64,000 nt of DNA from Pedobacter sp. Leaf176 (GTDB taxonomy: Bacteria > Bacteroidota > Bacteroidia > Sphingobacteriales > Sphingobacteriaceae), in assembly GCF_001424305.1 (NCBI RefSeq), contig NZ_LMPD01000007.1, positions 124,001-188,000 on the forward strand, read 5' to 3'. A program made the translations under genes and the position numbers. A model generated the notes under the pieces. That model saw only the letters and a program-made list of their open reading frames with translations, searched no databases and was not told the DNA's origin. Positions 1 through 6,565 of this stretch are shown piece after piece. Numbering within the stretch: the first letter of the stretch is position 1; every line of letters starts with the position of its first letter.

Positions 1-615
1 CTGATGGGCTCTGTTTACCTGACTTGTATTTTATTCATTTTCGTCGTGCTGAACGGCATCTGCAGGTATTATAATTTTAGTCTTTGGGCTTACCTTAAAT
101 TTATACGGCAGGAAATTTTAATCGTGTTGGGCACTTCCTCTTCGGAATCTGCGCTTCCAAGCATGATGCAGAAAATGGAAACCATCGGTTGCGATAAGTC
201 AGTAGTCGGTTTGGTTATCCCTACGGGCTATTCGTTTAATTTAGATGGAACAGCAATTTATCTTGCTATGGCGGTGATATTTCTTTGCCAGGTTTTTCAT
301 GTCGATTTATCCATCGGACAACAGATCACTGTTCTGGGTGTGTTAATGGTAACCTCTAAGGGTGCCGCTGGTGTCACCGGGAGTGGTTTTATCGTGCTCG
401 TTTCTACGTTAACAGCTTTGAAAATTATGCCTATCGAACACATTTCGATTTTAATTGGGGTGGATAGATTCATGAGTGAAGCCAGGGCAATTACAAATGT
501 TATCGGTAATGGCGTGGCAACAATCGTTATCGCTAAAAGTGAAAATCAGTTTGATCAAGCGAAGTATTTAAAAGCAATCCAACCGGCAAGGATAGAGAAA
601 AACGAGGAAGGATAA
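1..615 (+). CDS. dctA: Dicarboxylate/cation symporter, C-terminal part (5' end outside window)
   Basis: This is the last ~204 residues of a DAACS-family symporter (DctA/GltP type), an inner-membrane protein that takes up C4-dicarboxylates or acidic amino acids with H+ or Na+. The frame is open to the window edge, so the true start lies upstream; the ATG at base 4 is internal. Visible family signatures are the serine-rich re-entrant loop GTSSSESALPSM, the TM7 motif NLDGTAIYLAMA, the second hairpin SKGAAGVTGSGF, and the DRFMSEARAITNVIGNGVA segment of TM8 that binds substrate. The R in SEARAITN is usual for dicarboxylate rather than glutamate carriers, which favours DctA. It ends in a hydrophilic tail and is followed by a repeat-filled gap. 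I am sure of the family and less sure of the substrate. Confidence 0.9.
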   Translation: MMGSVYLTCILFIFVVLNGICRYYNFSLWAYLKFIRQEILIVLGTSSSESALPSMMQKMETIGCDKSVVGLVIPTGYSFNLDGTAIYLAMAVIFLCQVFHVDLSIGQQITVLGVLMVTSKGAAGVTGSGFIVLVSTLTALKIMPIEHISILIGVDRFMSEARAITNVIGNGVATIVIAKSENQFDQAKYLKAIQPARIEKNEEG

Positions 616-686
616 TGTTTTAGCAGTTGCCGGTTCCGGGTTGTTTGTAGTCAGGCTCAACCTGGTTTTGACAACATAAATAATCT

Positions 687-838
687 AGTCTTAACGTCTC
701 GCTGAGACTATAAGCGGAATAATTTACAGAGGGTCTTAGCGAGACGCTAAGACCAGATGTTGGGTGTGGCCTAGTCTTAGCGTCTCGTTAAGACTATAAG
801 CAGGTAATCTACCAGTGTTTTAGCGAGACGCTAAGACC
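687..838. repeat. Tandem pair of REP-like hairpin units (BIME-like cluster)
   Basis: Four copies of a 23-base palindrome lie at 687-709, 732-754, 773-795 and 816-838. Each has ~10-base arms (GGTCTTAGCG / CGCTAAGACC) around a 3-base loop. The loop reads TCT in copies 1 and 3 and AGA in copies 2 and 4, so the copies alternate in orientation. Copies 1-2 and 3-4 form two units repeated at a ~85-base period, with shared inner sequence (ACTATAAGC after the first hairpin, ACCAGAT after the second). This is the layout of bacterial interspersed mosaic elements. The whole gap 616-960 holds this cluster and the rlmF leader, in which TACCTTTG at 909-916 fits a Bacteroidota -7 box. Confidence 0.85.
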
Positions 839-960
839 AGATATTGTTATAATTATGGCTGGTAACGGGCAACTGATAACCCGAAACAGATAAGCCAACT
901 CTTTTGCCTACCTTTGTATCAGAAACATGCACACAGCTTGTTTAATTAATCCAGATCACA

Positions 961-1971
961 TTGGCTCAAGAAGAACAAAATAACCGCAAAGAAAAAAGCG
1001 AGTTACACCCACGCAACAAGCATCGTTCGCGATATAATTTCAAACAACTTATTGGCGCATCAAAAGAATTAAAACGTTTCGTTTTTAAAAACGAACATAA
1101 TGATGATTCAATAGATTTTGCCGACCAAAGTGCCGTAAAAGCATTAAACAGGGCGTTGTTAAAGCATTTTTATGATATACCACAATGGGATATCCCAAAG
1201 GATTATCTTTGTCCGCCTATACCAGGAAGAGCAGATTATATCCATTACGTTGCGGACCTTTTGGGCTCAAGTAATAAAGGGAAATTACCGAAAGGCAATC
1301 GCATAAAGATATTAGATATTGGTGTCGGCGCAAATTGTATTTACCCGATTATTGGGCACCAGGAATATGGATGGACCTTTGTAGGTTCTGAAATTGATCC
1401 ACTATCTGTTGAATCCGCAAAGCGTATAATTGATGCTAATAAAGCCTTGCAAGGTGCAATTGAAATTCGTCAGCAAGCATCAAAAATGGGCATTTTTAGG
1501 GGTGTTGTTGGAAGAAATGAACGTTTTGATGCAGTTGTTTGCAATCCTCCGTTTCACTCCTCTTTAAAAGAAGCGGAACAAGGCACACGGCAAAAATGGC
1601 GCAACCTTGGTGGAAATGAAAAGGAAGTAAAACACGTTTTAAACTTTGGGGGGAATAAGGCCGAACTCTGGTGTCCGGGTGGTGAGCGTGCTTTTGTAGA
1701 ACAAATGATTATTCAAAGTGCTCAGATTGCAAATCAGTGCTTGTGGTTTACGTCACTGGTGTCTAAAAGTGCAAACCTTAAAAATATTTACAATGCTTTA
1801 ATTAAAGCGAATGCCTTTGAGGTTACAACCGTTCAAATGAGTCAGGGGCAAAAAACCAGCAGGTTCGTTGCATGGACATTCCAGGATGAAGCCGCCCAGG
1901 CAGAATGGGTTAAAGGATGGAAACCTGAGCCAAAGACTGAAAAACCTAAGGTAGAGAACAAAGTCGTTTAA
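961..1971 (+). CDS. rlmF: 23S rRNA (adenine(1618)-N6)-methyltransferase
   Basis: RlmF transfers a methyl group from SAM to N6 of A1618 in 23S rRNA in the cytoplasm. The 336-residue product has the usual opening (LHPRNKHRSRYNF at residues 16-28), the SAM-binding LDIGVGANCIYP segment near 118-130, and the N6-adenine methyltransferase catalytic motif NPPF at 195-198 followed by H199. Length matches the family. The start is TTG at 961: the ATG at 927 is out of frame, there is no in-frame ATG before the LHPRNKHR block, and the family normally begins a few residues before it. The basic tail rich in KPEPKTEK is common in Bacteroidota members. It is monocistronic, with a terminator at 1987. Confidence 0.93.
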   Translation: MAQEEQNNRKEKSELHPRNKHRSRYNFKQLIGASKELKRFVFKNEHNDDSIDFADQSAVKALNRALLKHFYDIPQWDIPKDYLCPPIPGRADYIHYVADLLGSSNKGKLPKGNRIKILDIGVGANCIYPIIGHQEYGWTFVGSEIDPLSVESAKRIIDANKALQGAIEIRQQASKMGIFRGVVGRNERFDAVVCNPPFHSSLKEAEQGTRQKWRNLGGNEKEVKHVLNFGGNKAELWCPGGERAFVEQMIIQSAQIANQCLWFTSLVSKSANLKNIYNALIKANAFEVTTVQMSQGQKTSRFVAWTFQDEAAQAEWVKGWKPEPKTEKPKVENKVV

Positions 1972-1986
1972 TTAAATATATTTGAG

Positions 1987-2026
1987 AATGCCAGATTGAC
2001 ATTGGTTGGTCTGGCATTTTATTTTA
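1987..2026 (+). terminator. Rho-independent terminator of rlmF
   Basis: A perfect 9-base stem, AATGCCAGA (1987-1995) and TCTGGCATT (2010-2018), is followed by TTTATTTT. It starts 15 bases after the rlmF stop. Confidence 0.8.
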
Positions 2027-2091
2027 AGAATTTCAATGATGTTGGTCTGGAATATTACCTTAATTCGGTGAACTGCGGATTTCAATCCATC

Positions 2092-2520
2092 TTATTTGTT
2101 CATTTTCTCGTAAACAATTAAAATAGTTAAATCATTATCAGCGTTTGGTTTAATTCCATGCGAACTTCCTGATCGTGTTAAAATGGCATCACCTGGTTTT
2201 ACCGGGAAAGTTTTGCCATTCATTTGCATCATGCCGTTTCCGCTGATGACGTAATAAATTTCATCCTCTTTTTGCAAATGATAACCGATAGATGAACCGG
2301 GTTTCAAAATCCTTTTTCTAAAAGCAGTTTTTAGGTTTCTGGAATCACCGAAGAAATTGTAGCCGATGGTTTCTCCGCCACCTTTATGGGTTCCAGGTTC
2401 TTTTTTCGCTACCTCAACATCATTTTGTATAATATATTTAGCAGTATCGCTTGTTTGCGATTTAACAGCATTGGTGATAAGCAAAACGAAAATTGCCGTT
2501 AAAAATGTTTTGATTTTCAT
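2092..2520 (-). CDS. Secreted cupin-domain protein
   Basis: A 142-residue protein with a Sec signal peptide (hydrophobic residues 5-20, likely cleaved after VKSQ) and one cupin_2 barrel at about residues 60-138. Both cupin motifs are recognisable: residues GYHLQKEDEIYYVISGNG carry the H, E, E ligand pattern of motif 1, and PGDAILTRSGSSHGI carries the G, P, H pattern of motif 2. Single-domain cupins like this bind a metal and may be dioxygenases, isomerases or sugar binders; the substrate cannot be told from sequence. The signal peptide places it in the periplasm. It is transcribed alone, divergent from sucD, with the sucD promoter in the 157-base space between them. Confidence 0.8.
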   Translation of the reverse strand: MKIKTFLTAIFVLLITNAVKSQTSDTAKYIIQNDVEVAKKEPGTHKGGGETIGYNFFGDSRNLKTAFRKRILKPGSSIGYHLQKEDEIYYVISGNGMMQMNGKTFPVKPGDAILTRSGSSHGIKPNADNDLTILIVYEKMNK

Positions 2521-2630
2521 ATTAATCCTTTGGCTTCAGGCTTAGTCTTAAGCTTTAATCTTTCCGCTTTCAAAGTAAATGAATTCCTTTCATTTTCATG
2601 TAAAAATGGTCTAAATAATCTATTTTAGGC

Positions 2631-2660
2631 TTGACTTTCCACTCAATAATATTAGCTTTG
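2631..2660 (+). promoter_or_regulatory. Bacteroidota-type promoter of sucD
   Basis: TTG at 2631-2633 and TAGCTTTG at 2653-2660 are separated by 19 bases, matching the Bacteroidota sigma factor consensus (TTG, 19-21 bases, TAnnTTTG). The -7 box lies 17 bases before the sucD ATG, giving a very short leader. Confidence 0.65.
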
Positions 2661-2677
2661 CACAAAAAAATTGATAC

Positions 2678-3550
2678 ATGAGCGTTTTAGTAAATAAAGA
2701 TTCTAAGGTTATCGTTCAGGGTTTTACCGGAAACGAAGGAACTTACCATGCGGAGCAGATGCTTGCGTACGGTACAAACGTAGTTGGTGGTGTTACGCCT
2801 GGCAAAGGTGGGCAATTGCATTTAGATAAGCCTGTTTTTAATACTGTTAAAGATGCCGTTGATAAAACGGACGCAAATGTATCTATCATTTTCGTTCCAC
2901 CGGCTTTTGCTGCTGATGCGATTATGGAAGCCGCCGAAGGTGGTATTAAAGTGATAGTTTGTATTACTGAGGGTATTCCGACGAAGGATATGATTCAGGT
3001 TAAAGAATATATTTCAGACCGTGACGTTACTTTGATTGGTCCTAACTGTCCTGGTGTTATCACTGCTGATGAGGCGAAAATTGGTATTATGCCAGGTTTT
3101 ATCTTCAAAAAAGGTCACGTTGGTGTGGTTTCTAAATCAGGAACTTTAACTTACGAAGCGGTAGATCAGGTGGTTAAAGCTGGTTTAGGGATTACCACTG
3201 CTATCGGTATCGGTGGCGACCCGATTATTGGTACGCCAACTGTTGAAGCGGTTAAATTATTAATGAACGATCCTGAAACGCACGGCATCATCATGATTGG
3301 TGAGATTGGTGGTGGAATGGAAGCTGAAGCTGCCCGGTGGATTAAAGAACATGGTACCAAGCCTGTTGTTGGTTTCATCGCTGGTCAAACTGCGCCTCCG
3401 GGACGTAGAATGGGCCACGCCGGTGCTATCGTTGGTGGTGCTGATGATACTGCTGCTGCTAAAATGAAAATCATGCGCGAGTGTGGTATTCGTGTGGTAG
3501 AAAGTCCGGCTGAAATCGGTGCTGCTATGGCAGAAGAATTAGCAAAGTAA
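2678..3550 (+). CDS. sucD: Succinyl-CoA synthetase (ADP-forming), alpha subunit
   Basis: SucD forms, with SucC, the TCA-cycle enzyme that converts succinyl-CoA to succinate with ATP or GTP synthesis. The 290-residue length is standard. The CoA-binding Rossmann fold opens with VIVQGFTGNEGTYH (11-24), PNCPGVI lies at 122-128, and the active-site histidine that is phosphorylated is H247 in GRRMGHAGAIVGG. The ATG is 17 bases after a good promoter -7 box and is followed by the typical MSVLVNKDSKVIVQG start. No sucC is adjacent; separate sucC and sucD loci are common in this phylum. A strong terminator follows at 3572. Confidence 0.97.
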   Translation: MSVLVNKDSKVIVQGFTGNEGTYHAEQMLAYGTNVVGGVTPGKGGQLHLDKPVFNTVKDAVDKTDANVSIIFVPPAFAADAIMEAAEGGIKVIVCITEGIPTKDMIQVKEYISDRDVTLIGPNCPGVITADEAKIGIMPGFIFKKGHVGVVSKSGTLTYEAVDQVVKAGLGITTAIGIGGDPIIGTPTVEAVKLLMNDPETHGIIMIGEIGGGMEAEAARWIKEHGTKPVVGFIAGQTAPPGRRMGHAGAIVGGADDTAAAKMKIMRECGIRVVESPAEIGAAMAEELAK

Positions 3551-3571
3551 GATTTCAAAATCTACATAATG

Positions 3572-3607
3572 AAAGCGTTTCGATTTGGTTCGAGACGCTT
3601 TTTTTTT
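3572..3607 (+). terminator. Rho-independent terminator of sucD
   Basis: An 11-base stem, AAAGCGTTTCG (3572-3582) with CGAGACGCTTT (3591-3601), contains one G-T wobble and runs into eight T residues. It lies 21 bases after the sucD stop. Confidence 0.85.
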
Positions 3608-3651
3608 GGCCTCACCCTGTTAAAGTTTGTGGATAGGCTTAGCCTGTGCTG

Positions 3652-3747
3652 TCCCTCTCCGAAGGAGAGGGATTTTAAAGCTTGTGGGTGTAACCCTGCC
3701 CTTGGGTTAAAAGTATTATCACCGTTTCCCTCTCCTTTGGAGAGGGA
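3652..3747. repeat. Two CCCTCTCC hairpin repeats
   Basis: Two 21-base perfect palindromes occur at 3652-3672 and 3727-3747. Each has arms TCCCTCTCC and GGAGAGGGA; the loop is GAA in the first and TTT in the second. They sit in the 325-base gap between the sucD terminator and msrB, separated by 54 bases. No gene is supported here: the reading frames that cross both strands consist of the repeat itself. Confidence 0.75.
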
Positions 3748-3875
3748 TTTGCAATACAGCAGAATCACCACAAACTTTCGCAGGGAGAGGCACTGATTTT
3801 ATCATCCCTTTGTAAACACTAATCCAAAAGATTAAACCGATAAACCAAAATGAAATCTATCACGTATATTGATGT

Positions 3876-4379
3876 ATGAAAACGATGATTAATAAACTAT
3901 TTTTGATATCAGCTGTTGTTTTAGTTGCCGGACTTTCCGCTTGTGCACAAAAGCAAGATAAGAAAGAAACGAGACCGGAAGCGCAGGTAGAAACCATTAC
4001 ACCAAAGAAGAAAATGAACTGGAATCCATTAACACCCGAAGAAGAAAGAGTAATTGTAAATAAAGGCACTGAATATCCTGGAACAGGCAAGTACGAACAT
4101 ACTACTGAGAAGGGAACATACACTTGCAAACGTTGTAATGCCGCATTGTATCGTTTAGAAAGTAAGTTTGACGCACGCTGTGGCTGGCCAGCTTTTGATG
4201 ATGAAATTAAGGGTGCTGTGAAACGTATTCCTGATGCAGATGGGTCGCGTACAGAAATTGTTTGTGCCAATTGTGGCGCACATTTAGGTCACGTATTTTT
4301 AGGAGAAGGTTTTACCAATAAAGACACCCGTCATTGTGTAAATTCAATCTCCATGAACTTCGTGCCTGATAAAAAATAA
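3876..4379 (+). CDS. msrB: Lipoprotein peptide-methionine (R)-S-oxide reductase MsrB
   Basis: MsrB reduces the R form of methionine sulfoxide in proteins. The 167-residue product starts with a lipoprotein signal peptide ending in the lipobox LSAC (C23), so it is anchored in the cell envelope and would repair oxidised envelope proteins. The SelR domain spans about 47-163. Four zinc cysteines are present (C84 and C87 in CKRC, C130 and C133 in CANC), the catalytic C154 lies in RHCVNS, and C102 in RCGWPAF sits where the recycling cysteine is found in 2-Cys members. An ATG at 3885 is an alternative start, but the longer form gives the better signal peptide. A terminator follows at 4403. Confidence 0.94.
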   Translation: MKTMINKLFLISAVVLVAGLSACAQKQDKKETRPEAQVETITPKKKMNWNPLTPEEERVIVNKGTEYPGTGKYEHTTEKGTYTCKRCNAALYRLESKFDARCGWPAFDDEIKGAVKRIPDADGSRTEIVCANCGAHLGHVFLGEGFTNKDTRHCVNSISMNFVPDKK

Positions 4380-4402
4380 GGTGGGTAGTTTGGGTTAGGT
4401 AG

Positions 4403-4434
4403 AGGCGTACAGCGTAAGTTGTATGCCTTTTTTT
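4403..4434 (+). terminator. Rho-independent terminator of msrB
   Basis: Stem AGGCGTACA (4403-4411) pairs with TGTATGCCT (4420-4428) with one wobble, followed by six or more T residues. Confidence 0.8.
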
Positions 4435-4544
4435 ATTTCTTAATTTGACGTAATATTCTTAAGAAAATAAGCGTGTTTTATATCGCTGATTTGATGGTTT
4501 TAATCATCCGACTTCAGACTTTAGATTGCTGACTTTTCCACAAA

Positions 4545-4575
4545 TTGTTGATTATAAACTAAATGCTTATATTTG
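4545..4575 (+). promoter_or_regulatory. Bacteroidota-type promoter of the RlpA-like gene
   Basis: TTG at 4545-4547 and TATATTTG at 4568-4575 are 20 bases apart, fitting the phylum consensus. The -7 box is 26 bases before the ATG at 4602. Confidence 0.6.
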
Positions 4576-4601
4576 CAGGCTCGATAAAGAAATTTTAGCC
4601 T

Positions 4602-4982
4602 ATGAAGTATTTTCTGTTATTAAGTTTTTGTTTCCTGTTTTTACAAGGTAAAGCGCAGAAATCTGGTTCATCAAACGAGCCGGATAGTATAAAAAAAACA
4701 GTTCTAGCAACTTATTACCACAGAAAATTCGAAGGCCGCCGAACGACGAGCGGCGCTAAATACAGAGCTAAAAAATTTACAGCTGCCCACCGTACTTTAC
4801 CCTTCGGTACGATGATTACGGTTACTAATCCAAACAATGGGAAATCTGTAATCGTCAAGGTAAATGATAGGGGACCATTCTCTAAAAAGTTAGCTATAGA
4901 TTTATCAGAGCGCGCTGCAAAACAGATTGGTATTTATTCCAAAGGGGTCGCGAGCGTTGAGCTCAGTTATACATTAGAGTAG
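4602..4982 (+). CDS. RlpA-like double-psi beta-barrel protein
   Basis: A 126-residue secreted protein with a signal peptide (residues 1-19, cleavage after GKAQ) followed by a single RlpA-like double-psi beta-barrel at about 34-124. The conserved segments are ATYYHRKFEGRRTTSG, AHRTLPFGTMITVTN, VKVNDRGPF and IDLSERAAKQIG. RlpA proteins cleave denuded peptidoglycan strands at the septum; the aspartate of VNDRGPF is the proposed catalytic acid. This short form lacks the C-terminal SPOR domain of enterobacterial RlpA, so septal targeting is not implied. It is expressed from its own promoter and stands alone. Confidence 0.88.
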   Translation: MKYFLLLSFCFLFLQGKAQKSGSSNEPDSIKKTVLATYYHRKFEGRRTTSGAKYRAKKFTAAHRTLPFGTMITVTNPNNGKSVIVKVNDRGPFSKKLAIDLSERAAKQIGIYSKGVASVELSYTLE

Positions 4983-5433
4983 TATAAATAAGACTGAATT
5001 GCGGAGTTGTTTTAACGCTTTATTTAAGTTATTAACACTTTAATTGATTCATTAAACCCTTAAAAAGAAATGATTAGCTTTTTTTTCGCCCGAAAATGAT
5101 ATTTAGCTGATGCATTTATCCACCAGAATACCGGTAGTGTTAACAACTTTGATCGAAGAAAAAGGGCTGTGGTATATATATTTGTTATAACAAAGTTCTT
5201 TAACTTCTTGCGCTTTAAAACACGTACAAAAGCTTAATTTTTAGGAATTTACAAACGCATTGCTCTATTGCTTATTTTGTATTTACCTAACTGAAAAAGT
5301 TGTTTGCAAGGCGGCGGGGTTAGCACTTTCACAACAAGAGTTTTGATAAAAGACATTACAATCATCATATAAAATTGGTGGATGCGTGGATTTGTCGGCT
5401 CTGTTTATAATGAAGAATAAAAAACATCAGCAT
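4983..5433. other. Intergenic leader upstream of nrdB; no gene seen
   Basis: About 450 AT-rich bases separate the RlpA-like gene from nrdB. I see no reading frame of substance and no clear NrdR box (no acaCwATATATwGtgt-like pair). The long leader before a ribonucleotide reductase operon suggests regulation, but no specific site could be supported. Frames at 5386 and 5410 extend nrdB upstream in-frame. Confidence 0.5.
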
Positions 5434-6405
5434 ATGGAACAAGAATTACTACTTCAAGAAAACAAGGACCGATTTGTGCTTTTACCCATTAAATATCCAA
5501 AGATATGGGAGATGTACAAGAAAACCGAAGCTAGTTTTTGGACTGCGGAAGAAATTGATCTTTCTGATGACCAAAAGCACTGGGATAATTTAAACGACGG
5601 CGAAAGACATTTCATATCTCATATTCTTGCTTTCTTCTCGGCCAGTGACGGTATTGTGAATGAAAACCTGGCTGTAAACTTTATGAGTGAAGTTCAATTG
5701 CCGGAAGCGCGTTGTTTCTATGGTTTCCAGATTATGATGGAAAACATTCATGCCGAAACATACGCTTTATTAATTGATACTTATATCAAAGATCCTGAAG
5801 AAAAAGATCGTTTATTTCATGCCATCGACACCGTTCCGGCAGTAAAAAGAAAAGCAGAATGGGCTTTACGATGGATCGAAAACGGAACTTTTGCGGAGCG
5901 TTTAGTTGCATTTGCAGCTGTTGAAGGTATTTTCTTCAGCGGAAGCTTCTGTTCCATTTTCTGGTTAAAAAAGCGCGGTTTAATGCCAGGATTAACCTTC
6001 AGTAATGAGTTAATCTCAAGAGATGAAGGTTCTCACTGCGAATTTGCGTGCTTATTATACAGCATGTTGAGCAATAAACTAAGTGAAGAGCAAGTTCATG
6101 GTATCATCAGTGATGCGGTGGAAATTGAAAAGGAATTTGTTACAGACGCCTTACCAGTTGCACTGATTGGTATGAATGCCAAGTTAATGAGCCAGTACAT
6201 CGAGTTTGTAGCGGACAGATGGTTACAGGAACTGGGCTACAAAAAGATATACAATGCAACCAATCCCTTCGATTTTATGGAAATGATTTCATTGCAAGGA
6301 AAAACAAATTTCTTCGAGAAACGTGTTGGTGATTATCAAAAAAGTGGTGTGTTAACCTCAGCTGATAATAACAAACAAGCGTTTTCTTTAGATGAAGACT
6401 TTTAA
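5434..6405 (+). CDS. nrdB: Class I ribonucleotide reductase, small (radical) subunit
   Basis: NrdB houses the diiron-tyrosyl radical cofactor that starts reduction of ribonucleoside diphosphates to deoxy forms by NrdA. Numbering from the in-frame ATG at 5386, the metal ligand D58 lies in TAEEIDLS, E119 and H122 in MENIHAETY, and the radical tyrosine is Y126, arranged as in the eukaryote-like R2 group. Later ligands are seen in AAVEGIFFSGSF and DEGSHCEF. The start is uncertain: ATGs at 5386, 5410 and 5434 are in frame. I prefer 5434 (MEQELLLQENKDRF) because homology to the family begins there and the preceding residues look random. nrdA follows in the same direction after a 160-base repeat-bearing gap. 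Confidence 0.95.
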   Translation: MEQELLLQENKDRFVLLPIKYPKIWEMYKKTEASFWTAEEIDLSDDQKHWDNLNDGERHFISHILAFFSASDGIVNENLAVNFMSEVQLPEARCFYGFQIMMENIHAETYALLIDTYIKDPEEKDRLFHAIDTVPAVKRKAEWALRWIENGTFAERLVAFAAVEGIFFSGSFCSIFWLKKRGLMPGLTFSNELISRDEGSHCEFACLLYSMLSNKLSEEQVHGIISDAVEIEKEFVTDALPVALIGMNAKLMSQYIEFVADRWLQELGYKKIYNATNPFDFMEMISLQGKTNFFEKRVGDYQKSGVLTSADNNKQAFSLDEDF

Positions 6406-6461
6406 GAAAAGCTTAAAGCAAAAAGACTAAAGCAGAAAGCCTGGTAGCGCGATACGGAAGC

Positions 6462-6548
6462 CTTGATACCTGATACCCGCTACTAAATAAACAAAATTAT
6501 AACGCGAAAGATTAAGTCTTGATACTTGATACCCGCTACTTGATACTA
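6462..6548 (+). repeat. GATAC-rich direct repeats between nrdB and nrdA
   Basis: Two direct copies of a ~23-base unit, CTTGATACyTGATACCCG followed by CTACT, begin at 6462 and 6518, 56 bases apart. The second is followed by another TTGATACTA. The repeats fill the nrdB-nrdA spacer. No palindrome or coding function is evident. Confidence 0.65.
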
Positions 6549-6565
6549 AAAAAATCTCATAAATT

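Noticed and set aside
687..838. CRISPR array
   Set aside because: Repeats are palindromic, alternate in orientation and number only four, with no unique spacers of uniform length and no cas genes.
3562..3796. Frames on both strands between sucD and msrB
   Set aside because: They are made of the terminator and the CCCTCTCC hairpins.
5000..5433. NrdR box or cobalamin riboswitch before nrdB
   Set aside because: No paired NrdR-like motif or B12-box sequence could be identified.
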